A stretch of 64,000 nucleotides of DNA. Source: Vibrio coralliilyticus. Lineage in GTDB: Bacteria; Pseudomonadota; Gammaproteobacteria; Enterobacterales; Vibrionaceae. The notes under the pieces are model-generated. The model saw nothing but the letters and a program-made list of their open reading frames with translations. It did not search any database and was not told the DNA's origin. Location of the stretch: contig NZ_CP024627.1 in assembly GCF_024449095.1 (NCBI RefSeq), positions 2,356,001 to 2,420,000 on the forward strand. Direction: 5' to 3'. Positions 1 through 7,726 of this stretch are shown in pieces. The translations under genes were made by a program, and so were the position numbers. The first letter of the stretch is position 1. Every line of letters begins with the position of its first letter.

Positions 1-23
1 CCATTTCGGGGTGTTTTTTTATG
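1..23 (+). terminator. Right half of a terminator of the upstream gene
   Basis: The window opens in a loop followed by GGGGTG and a run of seven T. The left arm (CC only) is cut off. It probably ends the transcript of the gene that precedes pth, which lies outside the window. Confidence 0.5.
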
Positions 24-115
24 CCAGAGAATAAACGCTCAAGCACACCTCGCCCGCAATAATAATTCTGTGCTATCATACTGCGCTTTTTGAGATTCCA
101 AGAGAGATCCTTACC

Positions 116-706
116 TTGAGTCAACAAATCAAACTTCTCGTAGGGCTTGCTAATCCCGGCCCTGAATACGCTAGGACTCGTCATAACGCTGGTGCTTGGG
201 TAGTAGAAGAGCTTGCTCGCGTCCATAACATCACACTAAAAAATGAAGCCAAGTTTTTTGGGGTTACAGGACGCATAATGATAAATGGTCAGGATCTCCG
301 CTTACTCATCCCTACTACGTTCATGAACCTTTCAGGTAAATCCATCGCCGCAGTAGCGAAGTTTTATCAAATTAAGCCTGAAGAAATTATGGTGGCACAC
401 GATGAACTGGATTTACCTCCAGGTGTCGCTAAGTTTAAGAAAGGGGGCGGACATGGTGGTCATAATGGCCTGCGCGATACCATCAGTAAGCTAGGCAATT
501 GCAAAGATTTTTATCGTCTTCGGATTGGCATTGGGCATCCGGGGCACAAAGATAAAGTGGCCGGTTTTGTTCTGGGCAAAGCGCCCGCTAAAGAGCAAGA
601 GCTGCTAGAGGCAGCAACAGATGAGTCTGTTCGCTGTTTAGACATTCTACTCAAGGATGGCTTGTCAAAAGCACAAAATCGTCTACACACGTTCAAAGCA
701 GAATAA
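116..706 (+). CDS. pth: Peptidyl-tRNA hydrolase
   Basis: Cytoplasmic esterase that frees tRNA from peptidyl-tRNA dropped by stalled ribosomes. The 196-residue protein has the usual family length. The N-terminal GLANPGPEY motif (residues 10-18), catalytic His near residue 23 in TRHNAG, the FMNLSG motif near residue 70 and HDELDLPPG near residue 95 match the Asn, His and Asp active site of the family. The start is TTG, because the conserved N-terminus begins only a few residues later and no ATG lies upstream in frame; AGAGAG sits just before it. It is followed 10 bp later by ychF, the standard pth-ychF pair. Confidence 0.97.
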   Translation: MSQQIKLLVGLANPGPEYARTRHNAGAWVVEELARVHNITLKNEAKFFGVTGRIMINGQDLRLLIPTTFMNLSGKSIAAVAKFYQIKPEEIMVAHDELDLPPGVAKFKKGGGHGGHNGLRDTISKLGNCKDFYRLRIGIGHPGHKDKVAGFVLGKAPAKEQELLEAATDESVRCLDILLKDGLSKAQNRLHTFKAE

Positions 707-716
707 GGTTATTATC

Positions 717-1808
717 ATGGGTTTTAAATGTGGCATCGTTGGTCTACCAAACGTCGGTAAATCAACACTGTTCAACGCACTAACTAAAGCAGGTATCGAA
801 GCAGCAAACTTCCCGTTTTGTACGATCGAACCAAACACTGGTGTTGTACCTGTGCCAGATCTACGCCTTGATGCACTGGCAAAAATTGTTAACCCACAAA
901 AAATTCTACCAACCACAATGGAGTTCGTTGACATTGCGGGCTTGGTTGCAGGTGCATCTAAAGGTGAAGGTTTAGGGAACAAATTCCTAGCGAACATCCG
1001 AGAAACCGATGCGATTGGCCACGTTGTCCGTTGTTTTGAAAATGAAAACATCGTTCACGTTGCTGGTAAAGTGTCTCCGATTGAGGATATCGAAGTCATC
1101 AACCTTGAATTGGCTATGGCCGATTTAGACTCTTGTGAGCGCGCAATTCAGCGTAACGCCAAGAAAGCGAAAGGTGGAGACAAAGACGCGAAGTTCGAAC
1201 TGACAGTACTAGAGAAGCTATTGCCCGTTTTAACTGAAGGCGGCATGGCCCGCACTGTTGAACTGAGTAAAGAAGAACTTGCGGCTATTGGTTACCTCAA
1301 CTTCCTGACTCTAAAACCAACAATGTACATTGCCAACGTTAACGAAGATGGTTTCGAAGACAACCCTTATCTAGATGCAGTGCGTGAATTTGCTGAGAAA
1401 GAGAACAATGTCGTTGTTCCTGTGTGCGCAGCAATTGAGTCTGAGCTTTCAGAGCTTGAAGACGAGGATCGTGAAGAGTTCCTAGCGGATATGGGTATTG
1501 AAGAGCCTGGTTTGAATCGAGTGATCCGTTCAGGTTATGAACTACTAACCCTTCATACCTATTTCACTGCTGGCGTTAAAGAAGTACGTGCATGGACAAT
1601 TCCTGTAGGAGCTACAGCACCACAGGCGGCTGGTAAGATTCACACTGACTTTGAAAAAGGCTTCATTCGTGCCGAAGTGGTCGGCTACGATGACTTCATC
1701 GAATACAACGGTGAAAGTGGTGCAAAAGACGCAGGTAAATGGCGTTTAGAAGGTAAAGATTATATCGTTAAAGATGGTGACGTTGTTCACTTCCGCTTCA
1801 ACGTATAA
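717..1808 (+). CDS. ychF: Redox-regulated ATPase YchF (OLA1 family)
   Basis: Universal Obg-related P-loop NTPase that binds ribosomes and prefers ATP. The 363-residue protein shows the Walker A GLPNVGKS (residues 9-16), the G3 motif [10 protein letters not shown], and NVNE in place of the NKxD guanine specificity motif, which explains the ATP preference of the family. A TGS domain occupies the C-terminus. The ATG at 717 is chosen over in-frame codons upstream because it gives the family N-terminus [12 protein letters not shown] and avoids overlap with pth. It is the second gene of the pth operon and is followed by a strong terminator. Confidence 0.97.
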   Translation: MGFKCGIVGLPNVGKSTLFNALTKAGIEAANFPFCTIEPNTGVVPVPDLRLDALAKIVNPQKILPTTMEFVDIAGLVAGASKGEGLGNKFLANIRETDAIGHVVRCFENENIVHVAGKVSPIEDIEVINLELAMADLDSCERAIQRNAKKAKGGDKDAKFELTVLEKLLPVLTEGGMARTVELSKEELAAIGYLNFLTLKPTMYIANVNEDGFEDNPYLDAVREFAEKENNVVVPVCAAIESELSELEDEDREEFLADMGIEEPGLNRVIRSGYELLTLHTYFTAGVKEVRAWTIPVGATAPQAAGKIHTDFEKGFIRAEVVGYDDFIEYNGESGAKDAGKWRLEGKDYIVKDGDVVHFRFNV

Positions 1809-1832
1809 TTTCCTTGCAAGTTATTGACTTTC

Positions 1833-1864
1833 AAAGCCAGCCTTAGTGCTGGCTTTATTTTTTA
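1833..1864 (+). terminator. Rho-independent terminator after pth-ychF
   Basis: The stem AAAGCCAGC / GCTGGCTTT with a six-base loop is followed by a T-rich run. It lies 25 bp after the ychF stop codon. Confidence 0.9.
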
Positions 1865-1995
1865 TGCCGACTAGATCCTCTAAATTAAATCGATAAATGC
1901 ATGACATTTTGTTATCACTTTTCGATCATTAACACGCCTCTTTGTTTAAAAAGAAACCGAACAGTTGATTTATCCTGATTTCTTCAAAAAAACTA

Positions 1996-2024
1996 TTGAC
2001 GGCTTTGCCTCAACTTCGCATAAT
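1996..2024 (+). promoter_or_regulatory. Stable-RNA type promoter of the tRNA array
   Basis: TTGACG at 1996-2001, a 17-bp spacer and CATAAT at 2019-2024 form a near-consensus sigma-70 promoter. The discriminator right after the -10 element is GCGCGCC. A GC-rich discriminator is typical of rRNA and tRNA promoters under stringent (ppGpp/DksA) control. It sits about 45 bp before the first tRNA gene. Confidence 0.8.
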
Positions 2025-2077
2025 GCGCGCCGTTCCCGACAATAAGCTAACTTATTTGAAGGTACAAAACATGATAT

Positions 2078-2154
2078 GGCTACGTAGCTCAGCTGGTTAG
2101 AGCACATCACTCATAATGATGGGGTCACAGGTTCGAATCCCGTCGTAGCCACCA
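2078..2154 (+). tRNA. tRNA-Met(CAU), elongator
   Basis: Complete 77-nt cloverleaf with encoded CCA; anticodon loop CTCATAA gives CAU. The sequence is of the elongator type: it starts GGCTACG and pairs fully in the acceptor stem, unlike initiator tRNA. First gene of the array. Confidence 0.97.
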
Positions 2155-2193
2155 TTCCTAAGCGCTCTTATTTAAGAGTTTTTAGGAATCAAT

Positions 2194-2278
2194 GCGGAAG
2201 TGGCGGAATTGGTAGACGCACCAGATTTAGGTTCTGGCGCCGCAAGGTGTGAGAGTTCAAGTCTCTCCTTCCGCACCA
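2194..2278 (+). tRNA. tRNA-Leu(UAG)
   Basis: 85-nt type II tRNA with a long variable arm and encoded CCA. The anticodon stem CCAGA/TCTGG encloses TTTAGGT, so the anticodon is UAG and reads CUA and other CUN codons. First of ten identical copies. Confidence 0.97.
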
Positions 2279-2308
2279 TAAATTGAATAGTCTTAGGGCT
2301 ATGCCTGC

Positions 2309-2383
2309 AGGTCTATCGCCAAGCGGTAAGGCAGCGGCTTTTGATGCCGCCATTCCCTGGTTCGAATCCAGGTAGACCTGCCA
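2309..2383 (+). tRNA. tRNA-Gln(UUG)
   Basis: 75-nt tRNA with weak first pair A1-U72 and discriminator G, as in tRNA-Gln. The loop TTTTGAT gives anticodon UUG. This copy has the AAGCGG D-loop variant. Confidence 0.96.
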
Positions 2384-2461
2384 TTTATTTAAAGTGTAAG
2401 CCTTTGGGAAAAAGGGCTTGTCACTGAGAGCGTGAAAGTTTATATTGTCTCGCTCACGAGT

Positions 2462-2538
2462 GGCTACGTAGCTCAGCTGGTTAGAGCACATCACTCATAA
2501 TGATGGGGTCACAGGTTCGAATCCCGTCGTAGCCACCA
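2462..2538 (+). tRNA. tRNA-Met(CAU), elongator
   Basis: Identical to the first Met copy at 2078; anticodon CAU and encoded CCA. Confidence 0.97.
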
Positions 2539-2586
2539 TTTATTTTGACTGCTAGCTTTTGGCTAACGGTCCTGTAGATTCAAGTT

Positions 2587-2671
2587 GCGGAAGTGGCGGA
2601 ATTGGTAGACGCACCAGATTTAGGTTCTGGCGCCGCAAGGTGTGAGAGTTCAAGTCTCTCCTTCCGCACCA
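2587..2671 (+). tRNA. tRNA-Leu(UAG)
   Basis: Second Leu(UAG) copy, identical sequence. It is followed directly by another Leu copy without a Gln gene between them, the only such place in the array. Confidence 0.97.
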
Positions 2672-2701
2672 TCTTGATATACTCTACAAATAACAATTTA
2701 T

Positions 2702-2786
2702 GCGGAAGTGGCGGAATTGGTAGACGCACCAGATTTAGGTTCTGGCGCCGCAAGGTGTGAGAGTTCAAGTCTCTCCTTCCGCACCA
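2702..2786 (+). tRNA. tRNA-Leu(UAG)
   Basis: Third Leu(UAG) copy. Its 3' spacer to the next Gln gene is nearly identical to the spacer after the first Leu copy, showing that a Leu-Gln block was duplicated. Confidence 0.97.
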
Positions 2787-2816
2787 TAAATTGAATAGTC
2801 TTAGGACTATGCCTGC

Positions 2817-2891
2817 AGGTCTATCGCCAAGCGGTAAGGCAGCGGCTTTTGATGCCGCCATTCCCTGGTTCGAATCCAGGTAGACCTGCCA
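2817..2891 (+). tRNA. tRNA-Gln(UUG)
   Basis: Second Gln(UUG) copy; like the first it carries the AAGCGG D-loop variant. Confidence 0.96.
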
Positions 2892-2944
2892 TACACAACG
2901 TTATTGAGACTTTACCAATTGTCTTGATAACCACAGATTAAGAT

Positions 2945-3029
2945 GCGGAAGTGGCGGAATTGGTAGACGCACCAGATTTAGGTTCTGGCGCCGCAAGGTG
3001 TGAGAGTTCAAGTCTCTCCTTCCGCACCA
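2945..3029 (+). tRNA. tRNA-Leu(UAG)
   Basis: Fourth Leu(UAG) copy; start of the regular 246-bp tandem units. Confidence 0.97.
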
Positions 3030-3062
3030 TTATCTAGATAACTCGATGAGTTATCACACTGC

Positions 3063-3137
3063 AGGTCTATCGCCAAGTGGTAAGGCAGCGGCTTTTGATG
3101 CCGCCATTCCCTGGTTCGAATCCAGGTAGACCTGCCA
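3063..3137 (+). tRNA. tRNA-Gln(UUG)
   Basis: Third Gln(UUG) copy. It has the AAGTGG D-loop variant shared by all Gln copies from here on. Confidence 0.96.
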
Positions 3138-3190
3138 TACACAACGTTATTGAGACTTTACCAATTGTCTTGATAACTACAGATTAAGAT

Positions 3191-3275
3191 GCGGAAGTGG
3201 CGGAATTGGTAGACGCACCAGATTTAGGTTCTGGCGCCGCAAGGTGTGAGAGTTCAAGTCTCTCCTTCCGCACCA
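3191..3275 (+). tRNA. tRNA-Leu(UAG)
   Basis: Fifth Leu(UAG) copy, exactly 246 bp after the previous one. Confidence 0.97.
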
Positions 3276-3308
3276 TTATCTAGATAACTCGATGAGTTGT
3301 CACACTGC

Positions 3309-3383
3309 AGGTCTATCGCCAAGTGGTAAGGCAGCGGCTTTTGATGCCGCCATTCCCTGGTTCGAATCCAGGTAGACCTGCCA
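3309..3383 (+). tRNA. tRNA-Gln(UUG)
   Basis: Fourth Gln(UUG) copy, AAGTGG variant, 246 bp after the previous one. Confidence 0.96.
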
Positions 3384-3436
3384 TACACAACGTTATTGAG
3401 ACTTTACCAATTGTCTTGATAACTACAGATTAAGAT

Positions 3437-3521
3437 GCGGAAGTGGCGGAATTGGTAGACGCACCAGATTTAGGTTCTGGCGCCGCAAGGTGTGAGAGTT
3501 CAAGTCTCTCCTTCCGCACCA
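3437..3521 (+). tRNA. tRNA-Leu(UAG)
   Basis: Sixth Leu(UAG) copy, 246-bp spacing kept. Confidence 0.97.
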
Positions 3522-3554
3522 TTATCTAGATAACTCGATGAGTTATCACACTGC

Positions 3555-3629
3555 AGGTCTATCGCCAAGTGGTAAGGCAGCGGCTTTTGATGCCGCCATT
3601 CCCTGGTTCGAATCCAGGTAGACCTGCCA
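3555..3629 (+). tRNA. tRNA-Gln(UUG)
   Basis: Fifth Gln(UUG) copy, AAGTGG variant. Confidence 0.96.
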
Positions 3630-3682
3630 TACACAACGTTATTGAGACTTTACCAATTGTCTTGATAACTACAGATTAAGAT

Positions 3683-3767
3683 GCGGAAGTGGCGGAATTG
3701 GTAGACGCACCAGATTTAGGTTCTGGCGCCGCAAGGTGTGAGAGTTCAAGTCTCTCCTTCCGCACCA
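3683..3767 (+). tRNA. tRNA-Leu(UAG)
   Basis: Seventh Leu(UAG) copy; last of the first run of 246-bp units, followed by a Met gene instead of Gln. Confidence 0.97.
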
Positions 3768-3780
3768 TCTTAATCACTAT

Positions 3781-3857
3781 GGCTACGTAGCTCAGCTGGT
3801 TAGAGCACATCACTCATAATGATGGGGTCACAGGTTCGAATCCCGTCGTAGCCACCA
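3781..3857 (+). tRNA. tRNA-Met(CAU), elongator
   Basis: Third elongator Met copy, only 13 bp after the preceding Leu gene. Confidence 0.97.
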
Positions 3858-3911
3858 TCAATACAAGGTTACTTCGATTTACCAATGATCGAGATAACAA
3901 CAGAATAAGAT

Positions 3912-3996
3912 GCGGAAGTGGCGGAATTGGTAGACGCACCAGATTTAGGTTCTGGCGCCGCAAGGTGTGAGAGTTCAAGTCTCTCCTTCCGCACCA
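3912..3996 (+). tRNA. tRNA-Leu(UAG)
   Basis: Eighth Leu(UAG) copy; the upstream spacer is a diverged version of the hairpin spacer described for the array. Confidence 0.97.
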
Positions 3997-4029
3997 TTAT
4001 CTAGATGACTCGTTGAGTTGTCACACTGC

Positions 4030-4104
4030 AGGTCTATCGCCAAGTGGTAAGGCAGCGGCTTTTGATGCCGCCATTCCCTGGTTCGAATCCAGGTAGACCT
4101 GCCA
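4030..4104 (+). tRNA. tRNA-Gln(UUG)
   Basis: Sixth and last Gln(UUG) copy, AAGTGG variant. Confidence 0.96.
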
Positions 4105-4157
4105 TACACAACGTTATTGAGACTTTACCAATTGTCTTGATAACCACAGATTAAGAT

Positions 4158-4242
4158 GCGGAAGTGGCGGAATTGGTAGACGCACCAGATTTAGGTTCTG
4201 GCGCCGCAAGGTGTGAGAGTTCAAGTCTCTCCTTCCGCACCA
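4158..4242 (+). tRNA. tRNA-Leu(UAG)
   Basis: Ninth Leu(UAG) copy, 246 bp after the eighth. Confidence 0.97.
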
Positions 4243-4254
4243 TCTTAATCACAT

Positions 4255-4331
4255 GGCTACGTAGCTCAGCTGGTTAGAGCACATCACTCATAATGATGGG
4301 GTCACAGGTTCGAATCCCGTCGTAGCCACCA
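4255..4331 (+). tRNA. tRNA-Met(CAU), elongator
   Basis: Fourth elongator Met copy, 12 bp after the preceding Leu gene. Confidence 0.97.
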
Positions 4332-4385
4332 TCAATACAAAGTTACTTCGATTTACCAATGTCCGAGATAACTACAGAATAAGAT

Positions 4386-4470
4386 GCGGAAGTGGCGGAA
4401 TTGGTAGACGCACCAGATTTAGGTTCTGGCGCCGCAAGGTGTGAGAGTTCAAGTCTCTCCTTCCGCACCA
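4386..4470 (+). tRNA. tRNA-Leu(UAG)
   Basis: Tenth Leu(UAG) copy and last gene of the array; its CCA is followed six bases later by the terminator stem. Confidence 0.97.
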
Positions 4471-4476
4471 TGATAA

Positions 4477-4505
4477 AAAACCCAGCTTTAGCTGGGTTTT
4501 CTTTT
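4477..4505 (+). terminator. Terminator of the tRNA array
   Basis: Stem AAAACCCAGC / GCTGGGTTTT with loop TTTA followed by CTTTT. It begins six bases after the last tRNA and ends the whole array transcript. Confidence 0.9.
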
Positions 4506-4532
4506 ATCAGTCATAGGCATTTCTCAGATATA

Positions 4533-4558
4533 AAAAATCCAGCCTAGGCTGGATTTTT
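4533..4558 (-). terminator. Bidirectional terminator after flaC
   Basis: Perfect 26-bp palindrome with A-run and T-run at its ends. It lies about 40 bp after the flaC stop and faces the tRNA terminator, so it separates the two convergent units. Confidence 0.85.
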
Positions 4559-4599
4559 ACTTAAGTCATGACTGTCTATTTTGCTTCGAAATCACTTTC

Positions 4600-5733
4600 T
4601 TAGCCTAGAAGCCCCAACGCTGAGTTGGGCGCCTGCTTTGCTTGAGCAAGAACAGAACTCGATGCTTGGGAAAGAATCTGAGCTTTTGTTAATGCAGTAG
4701 TTTCTTTAGCGAAATCAGTATCTTTGATACGGCTCTTAGAAGCATTCACATTTTCATTAATGTTATCTAAGTTACTGATTGCATGGCCGAATCGGTTTTG
4801 GAATGCACCTAATTCTGCACGGTGACTATCAACGAACTTCAATGCAGAGTCAACAATCGCAACCGCTTCCTGAGCGCCCGCAACAGAAGTCACATCGATA
4901 GTGTCAACGGTTACCGCTTGCGCAGGCCCCATGCTCAACTCACCAGCCAAGGCGCCACCAAATGTCGCTTCACCAGAAACTCGATTGTTGTCAGTAAAGA
5001 TTTGAAGGTTGCCATCGTCACCAACTGATGCTTTAACCATGTCAGTCTGACCATTAATGTAAGTTGCCAGCTCCTCAATATCATCACCTTCTTTTGCGTT
5101 GATAGTGATATTTTGCTGCTCACCAAATACATCTGTCAGTGAAATAGTCAGATCATTGGAACCCGCTTGAACTCCCCAATCTTTATCTTTCGCATTGGCT
5201 GCAACATAGCTATTACCACCCATCATAGAGTTGTCACTACGCATATTGTTCATCGTTAACATGACGGCTTCGCCGTTATCTGCACCAATCTGGAATGATT
5301 TGGTCGCGAACGTGCCATTAAGTAGTTTGTTACCACCAAATGAAGTCGTCTCAGCAATACGGTTTAGCTCATCATTCAGTGCCGTAATCTCTTCTTGAAT
5401 CGCCACACGTTCAGACTTAGAGTTTGAGCCGTTCGCCGATTGTAGCGATAGATCACGCATACGTTGCAGAATGTTGGTCGTTTCATTCATCGCGCCTTCA
5501 GCTGTCTGCGCCATCGAAATACCATCATTTGCATTACGTACAGCGACATCTAAGCCTCGGCTTTGCACATTCAAGCGGTTAGAGATCTGCATACCTGCAG
5601 CATCATCTTTCGCGCTATTGATCTTAAAACCAGAAGATAAACGTTCCATTGAGGATTGTTGTGCACTAGTTGCGCTGTTTAAGTAGCGCTGTGCAGTCAT
5701 TGCCGCAACATTCGTGTTTACATTAACCGCCAT
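4600..5733 (-). CDS. flaC: Flagellin FlaC-like
   Basis: Filament subunit, 377 residues, exported by the flagellar type III apparatus. The conserved D0/D1 helices are seen at both ends (N-terminal [19 protein letters not shown]-terminal [19 protein letters not shown]), with a variable middle. The start at 5733 is chosen because it gives the canonical flagellin N-terminus and has AGGAG at proper spacing; a longer frame to 5802 has no such support. Gene order flgL-flaA-flaC and sequence recall V. cholerae flaC. A sigma-28 type promoter lies about 90 bp upstream, so it is probably a late gene. Flagellin names differ between Vibrio species. Confidence 0.93.
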   Translation of the reverse strand: MAVNVNTNVAAMTAQRYLNSATSAQQSSMERLSSGFKINSAKDDAAGMQISNRLNVQSRGLDVAVRNANDGISMAQTAEGAMNETTNILQRMRDLSLQSANGSNSKSERVAIQEEITALNDELNRIAETTSFGGNKLLNGTFATKSFQIGADNGEAVMLTMNNMRSDNSMMGGNSYVAANAKDKDWGVQAGSNDLTISLTDVFGEQQNITINAKEGDDIEELATYINGQTDMVKASVGDDGNLQIFTDNNRVSGEATFGGALAGELSMGPAQAVTVDTIDVTSVAGAQEAVAIVDSALKFVDSHRAELGAFQNRFGHAISNLDNINENVNASKSRIKDTDFAKETTALTKAQILSQASSSVLAQAKQAPNSALGLLG

Positions 5734-5822
5734 AGTGGTTACTCCTATTGATTTTCCGTAGTTCGGAAGTTTCGAAAGGTTTCCGACGTCTCGGTAAACC
5801 AAGTTCTCTCAAAGTAACCTTA

Positions 5823-5850
5823 TTAACGACGAAGAGATGATTAACTTTAG
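5823..5850 (-). promoter_or_regulatory. Sigma-28 (FliA) promoter of flaC
   Basis: On the minus strand CTAAAGTT is followed, 14 bases after TAAAG, by GTCGTTAA, close to the TAAAG-N14-GCCGATAA consensus. It is upstream of flaC only. Confidence 0.75.
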
Positions 5851-6000
5851 AGCAATTTTAAAAATTCCTAAGAAAAAAAGGGTTAACCATAAATATATTG
5901 ATCGTTACGGCAGATATGAAATCAATGGTTAAAGATTTAGTCGAAACGGCCGGGGGGCTTAAGAGGAGAATCAAGTGGAATTCAGCAGAAAAGGAGCAAA

Positions 6001-6035
6001 GAAAAAGCCCCTTTTCCTTTGAGAGAACCGGGGCT
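6001..6035 (-). terminator. Terminator downstream of flaA
   Basis: Read on the minus strand, AGCCCC pairs with GGGGCT and is followed by TTTTTCTTT. It lies 175 bp beyond the flaA stop, implying a long 3' UTR or a separate short transcript. A second hairpin (CTTCACTAAC / GTTAGTGAAG, 6163-6199) sits close to the stop but lacks a U-run. Confidence 0.65.
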
Positions 6036-6209
6036 AGTGTGGTAGCCATTGTGGAGATCGAGAGAAATGATCACAGCCTGGCTGCCGTGTACATAAGTGC
6101 CAGCAAACAAGAGCTAATGTGAGAGAGCTTCGTTAACTTATCACTTATGCTTGCCTAAACACCTTCACTAACCCCACGTCTGGGTATACGTTAGTGAAGA
6201 TATTCATGA

Positions 6210-7355
6210 CTACTGCAATAATGACATTGCAGAGTTTGGCAACTGTTTTGCTTGGGCAAGGATCGAAGTACCTGCCTGTTGCAGAATTTGAGCTTTGGTC
6301 ATCGCAGTAGTCTCTTTCGCAAAATCAGTATCGCGAATTCGACTATTTGATGCCTCTACGTTTTCTTGGATATTTGCCAAGTTATTAATACTGTGGCTGA
6401 GTCGGTTTTGCTTAGCACCTAAATCTGCGCGCTGTGAATCAACATATCTTAGCGCGGCATCAATAATACCTACCGCATTTTGAGCGCCACCCACTGAGCG
6501 AACATCAATATTTTGTACTGTTGTTTGCACGCCCGGACCACCTTCGAGACCAAGTTCACTCGCTAAGCCACCAGAGATATTCAGGTTACCCTCAAGGTTT
6601 GGTTCAGCAGCAAAGATCTGCAATCGACCTTCTTCGTCTACCGATGCTTTCAATTTTTGGGTTTGACCATTGATATAGGTTGCCACTTCCTCAATATCAT
6701 CACCTTCTTTAGCAATGATATCTAAGGTGATGGCTTCGCCATCCTTGGTCGTAAACTCAAATTTAATATCTTTCGCTGTTGGGGGAACACCCCAATCTTT
6801 ATCTTTTGCTTTTTCAAGAGAAGAAACAAAACTTTGCCCACCCATGCGTGGTTCATCCGCTCGGATACTGGTAAGCCCCATGATAATGGCCTCACCTGAG
6901 CTCGCACCGATTTGGAAAGAGGCTTCACCAAATGAACCGTTAAGTAGCTTACGACCACCAAACGACGTGGTTTCAGCAATACGGTTCAGCTCATCTTGCA
7001 ACGCTGCAACTTCTTCATGCAGTGCCTGACGCTCTGATGCTGAGTTTGTGCCGTTTGCCGATTGTAGCGACAAGTCACGAATACGTTGCAAAATTGACGT
7101 AGACTCGTTCATTGCCCCTTCCGCAGTCTGCGCAATAGAAATACCGTCATTGGCATTGCGCATAGCCACATCCAAACCACGAGACTGAGCGGTCAGTCGG
7201 TTAGAGATCTGAAGCCCCGCAGCATCGTCTTTTGCACTATTAATTTTCTGACCTGAAGACAATCGTTCCATCGAGGTATTGAGTTCCCCCGTGGCCTTAT
7301 TCAGGTAACGTTGGGCAGTCATTGCCGACACGTTAGTATTTACAGTAATGGTCAT
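6210..7355 (-). CDS. flaA: Major flagellin FlaA-like
   Basis: Filament subunit, 381 residues. N-terminal [18 protein letters not shown] and C-terminal [20 protein letters not shown] are the D0 helices; the central part differs clearly from FlaC. Sequence and position next to flgL match V. cholerae FlaA, the flagellin essential for the filament. The start at 7355 is supported by AGGAGA seven bases upstream. A sigma-54-like element lies about 136 bp upstream, in keeping with class III control by FlrC, whereas the neighbouring flaC has a sigma-28 promoter. The paralogue pair arose by duplication. Confidence 0.95.
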   Translation of the reverse strand: MTITVNTNVSAMTAQRYLNKATGELNTSMERLSSGQKINSAKDDAAGLQISNRLTAQSRGLDVAMRNANDGISIAQTAEGAMNESTSILQRIRDLSLQSANGTNSASERQALHEEVAALQDELNRIAETTSFGGRKLLNGSFGEASFQIGASSGEAIIMGLTSIRADEPRMGGQSFVSSLEKAKDKDWGVPPTAKDIKFEFTTKDGEAITLDIIAKEGDDIEEVATYINGQTQKLKASVDEEGRLQIFAAEPNLEGNLNISGGLASELGLEGGPGVQTTVQNIDVRSVGGAQNAVGIIDAALRYVDSQRADLGAKQNRLSHSINNLANIQENVEASNSRIRDTDFAKETTAMTKAQILQQAGTSILAQAKQLPNSAMSLLQ

Positions 7356-7726
7356 AGTTTGCTCTCCTAATGAGTTCGCAAGTTCTTGCGAAGCGGCCAG
7401 CTTAATCTCAGTTGGAAGCACTGACCGTAATAACTTGCTAAGCAGGAAGTGCCTGCTTCAACCAGTTCGTTAAACTCTTAGTGTTATCAATACAATTAGT
7501 GTGCCAACTTCAATGTGTGAATAATCAAATAATTTTCTAATTTAATTTCAATAACTTAAAATCATTGATGCCATTTCACACAAATGTTCATTTTATCGCC
7601 ACACTATGGCGGCAATACCCTTGCCGCTCATTTGCCACCTAGTTGCCATAGCGAGATTGGCTATGTTCTTAACCACTGGGCAATATCTCACTTCGCACAT
7701 ACGGCTTAGCACGTATGGCATTGAAG
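7356..7726. other. flgL-flaA intergenic region (371 bp)
   Basis: It contains the flaA leader with the sigma-54-like element at 7491-7507. The part nearer flgL, 7600-7726, has no clear terminator or gene that I can see. Confidence 0.5.
7491..7507 (-). promoter_or_regulatory. Sigma-54-like promoter of flaA
   Basis: On the minus strand TTGGCACACTAATTGTA matches the -24 element well, but the -12 dinucleotide is GT instead of GC. The leader would be about 125 nt. The family precedent is FlrC/sigma-54 control of flaA in V. cholerae. Confidence 0.6.

Larger units (their letters stand above)
2945..4385 (+). repeat. Tandem tRNA units, 246-bp period
   Basis: Leu starts at 2945, 3191, 3437 and 3683 and again at 3912 and 4158 are each exactly 246 bp apart, with the Gln gene and both spacers repeated almost base for base. 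Two units have the Gln gene and its spacer replaced by Met plus a shorter spacer (229 and 228 bp). This is direct evidence of unequal recombination within the array. Confidence 0.95.
5734..6209. other. flaA-flaC intergenic region (476 bp)
   Basis: It holds the flaC leader and sigma-28 promoter, a terminator at 6001-6035 and a hairpin at 6163-6199 close to the flaA stop. Short reading frames in both directions overlap these signals and have no ribosome binding site or recognisable family, so no gene is called. Confidence 0.6.

Noticed and set aside
2189..2861. Two minus-strand reading frames of 101 and 93 codons
   Set aside because: They are antisense to the tRNA genes and their similarity to each other comes only from the repeated tRNA sequence.
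2078..4470. A repeat array suggestive of CRISPR
   Set aside because: The repeats are complete tRNA genes with CCA ends, and the spacers repeat as well; there are no cas genes.
5858..6122. Overlapping small reading frames between flaA and flaC on both strands
   Set aside because: They run through a terminator and promoter region, lack ribosome binding sites and show no recognisable domain.
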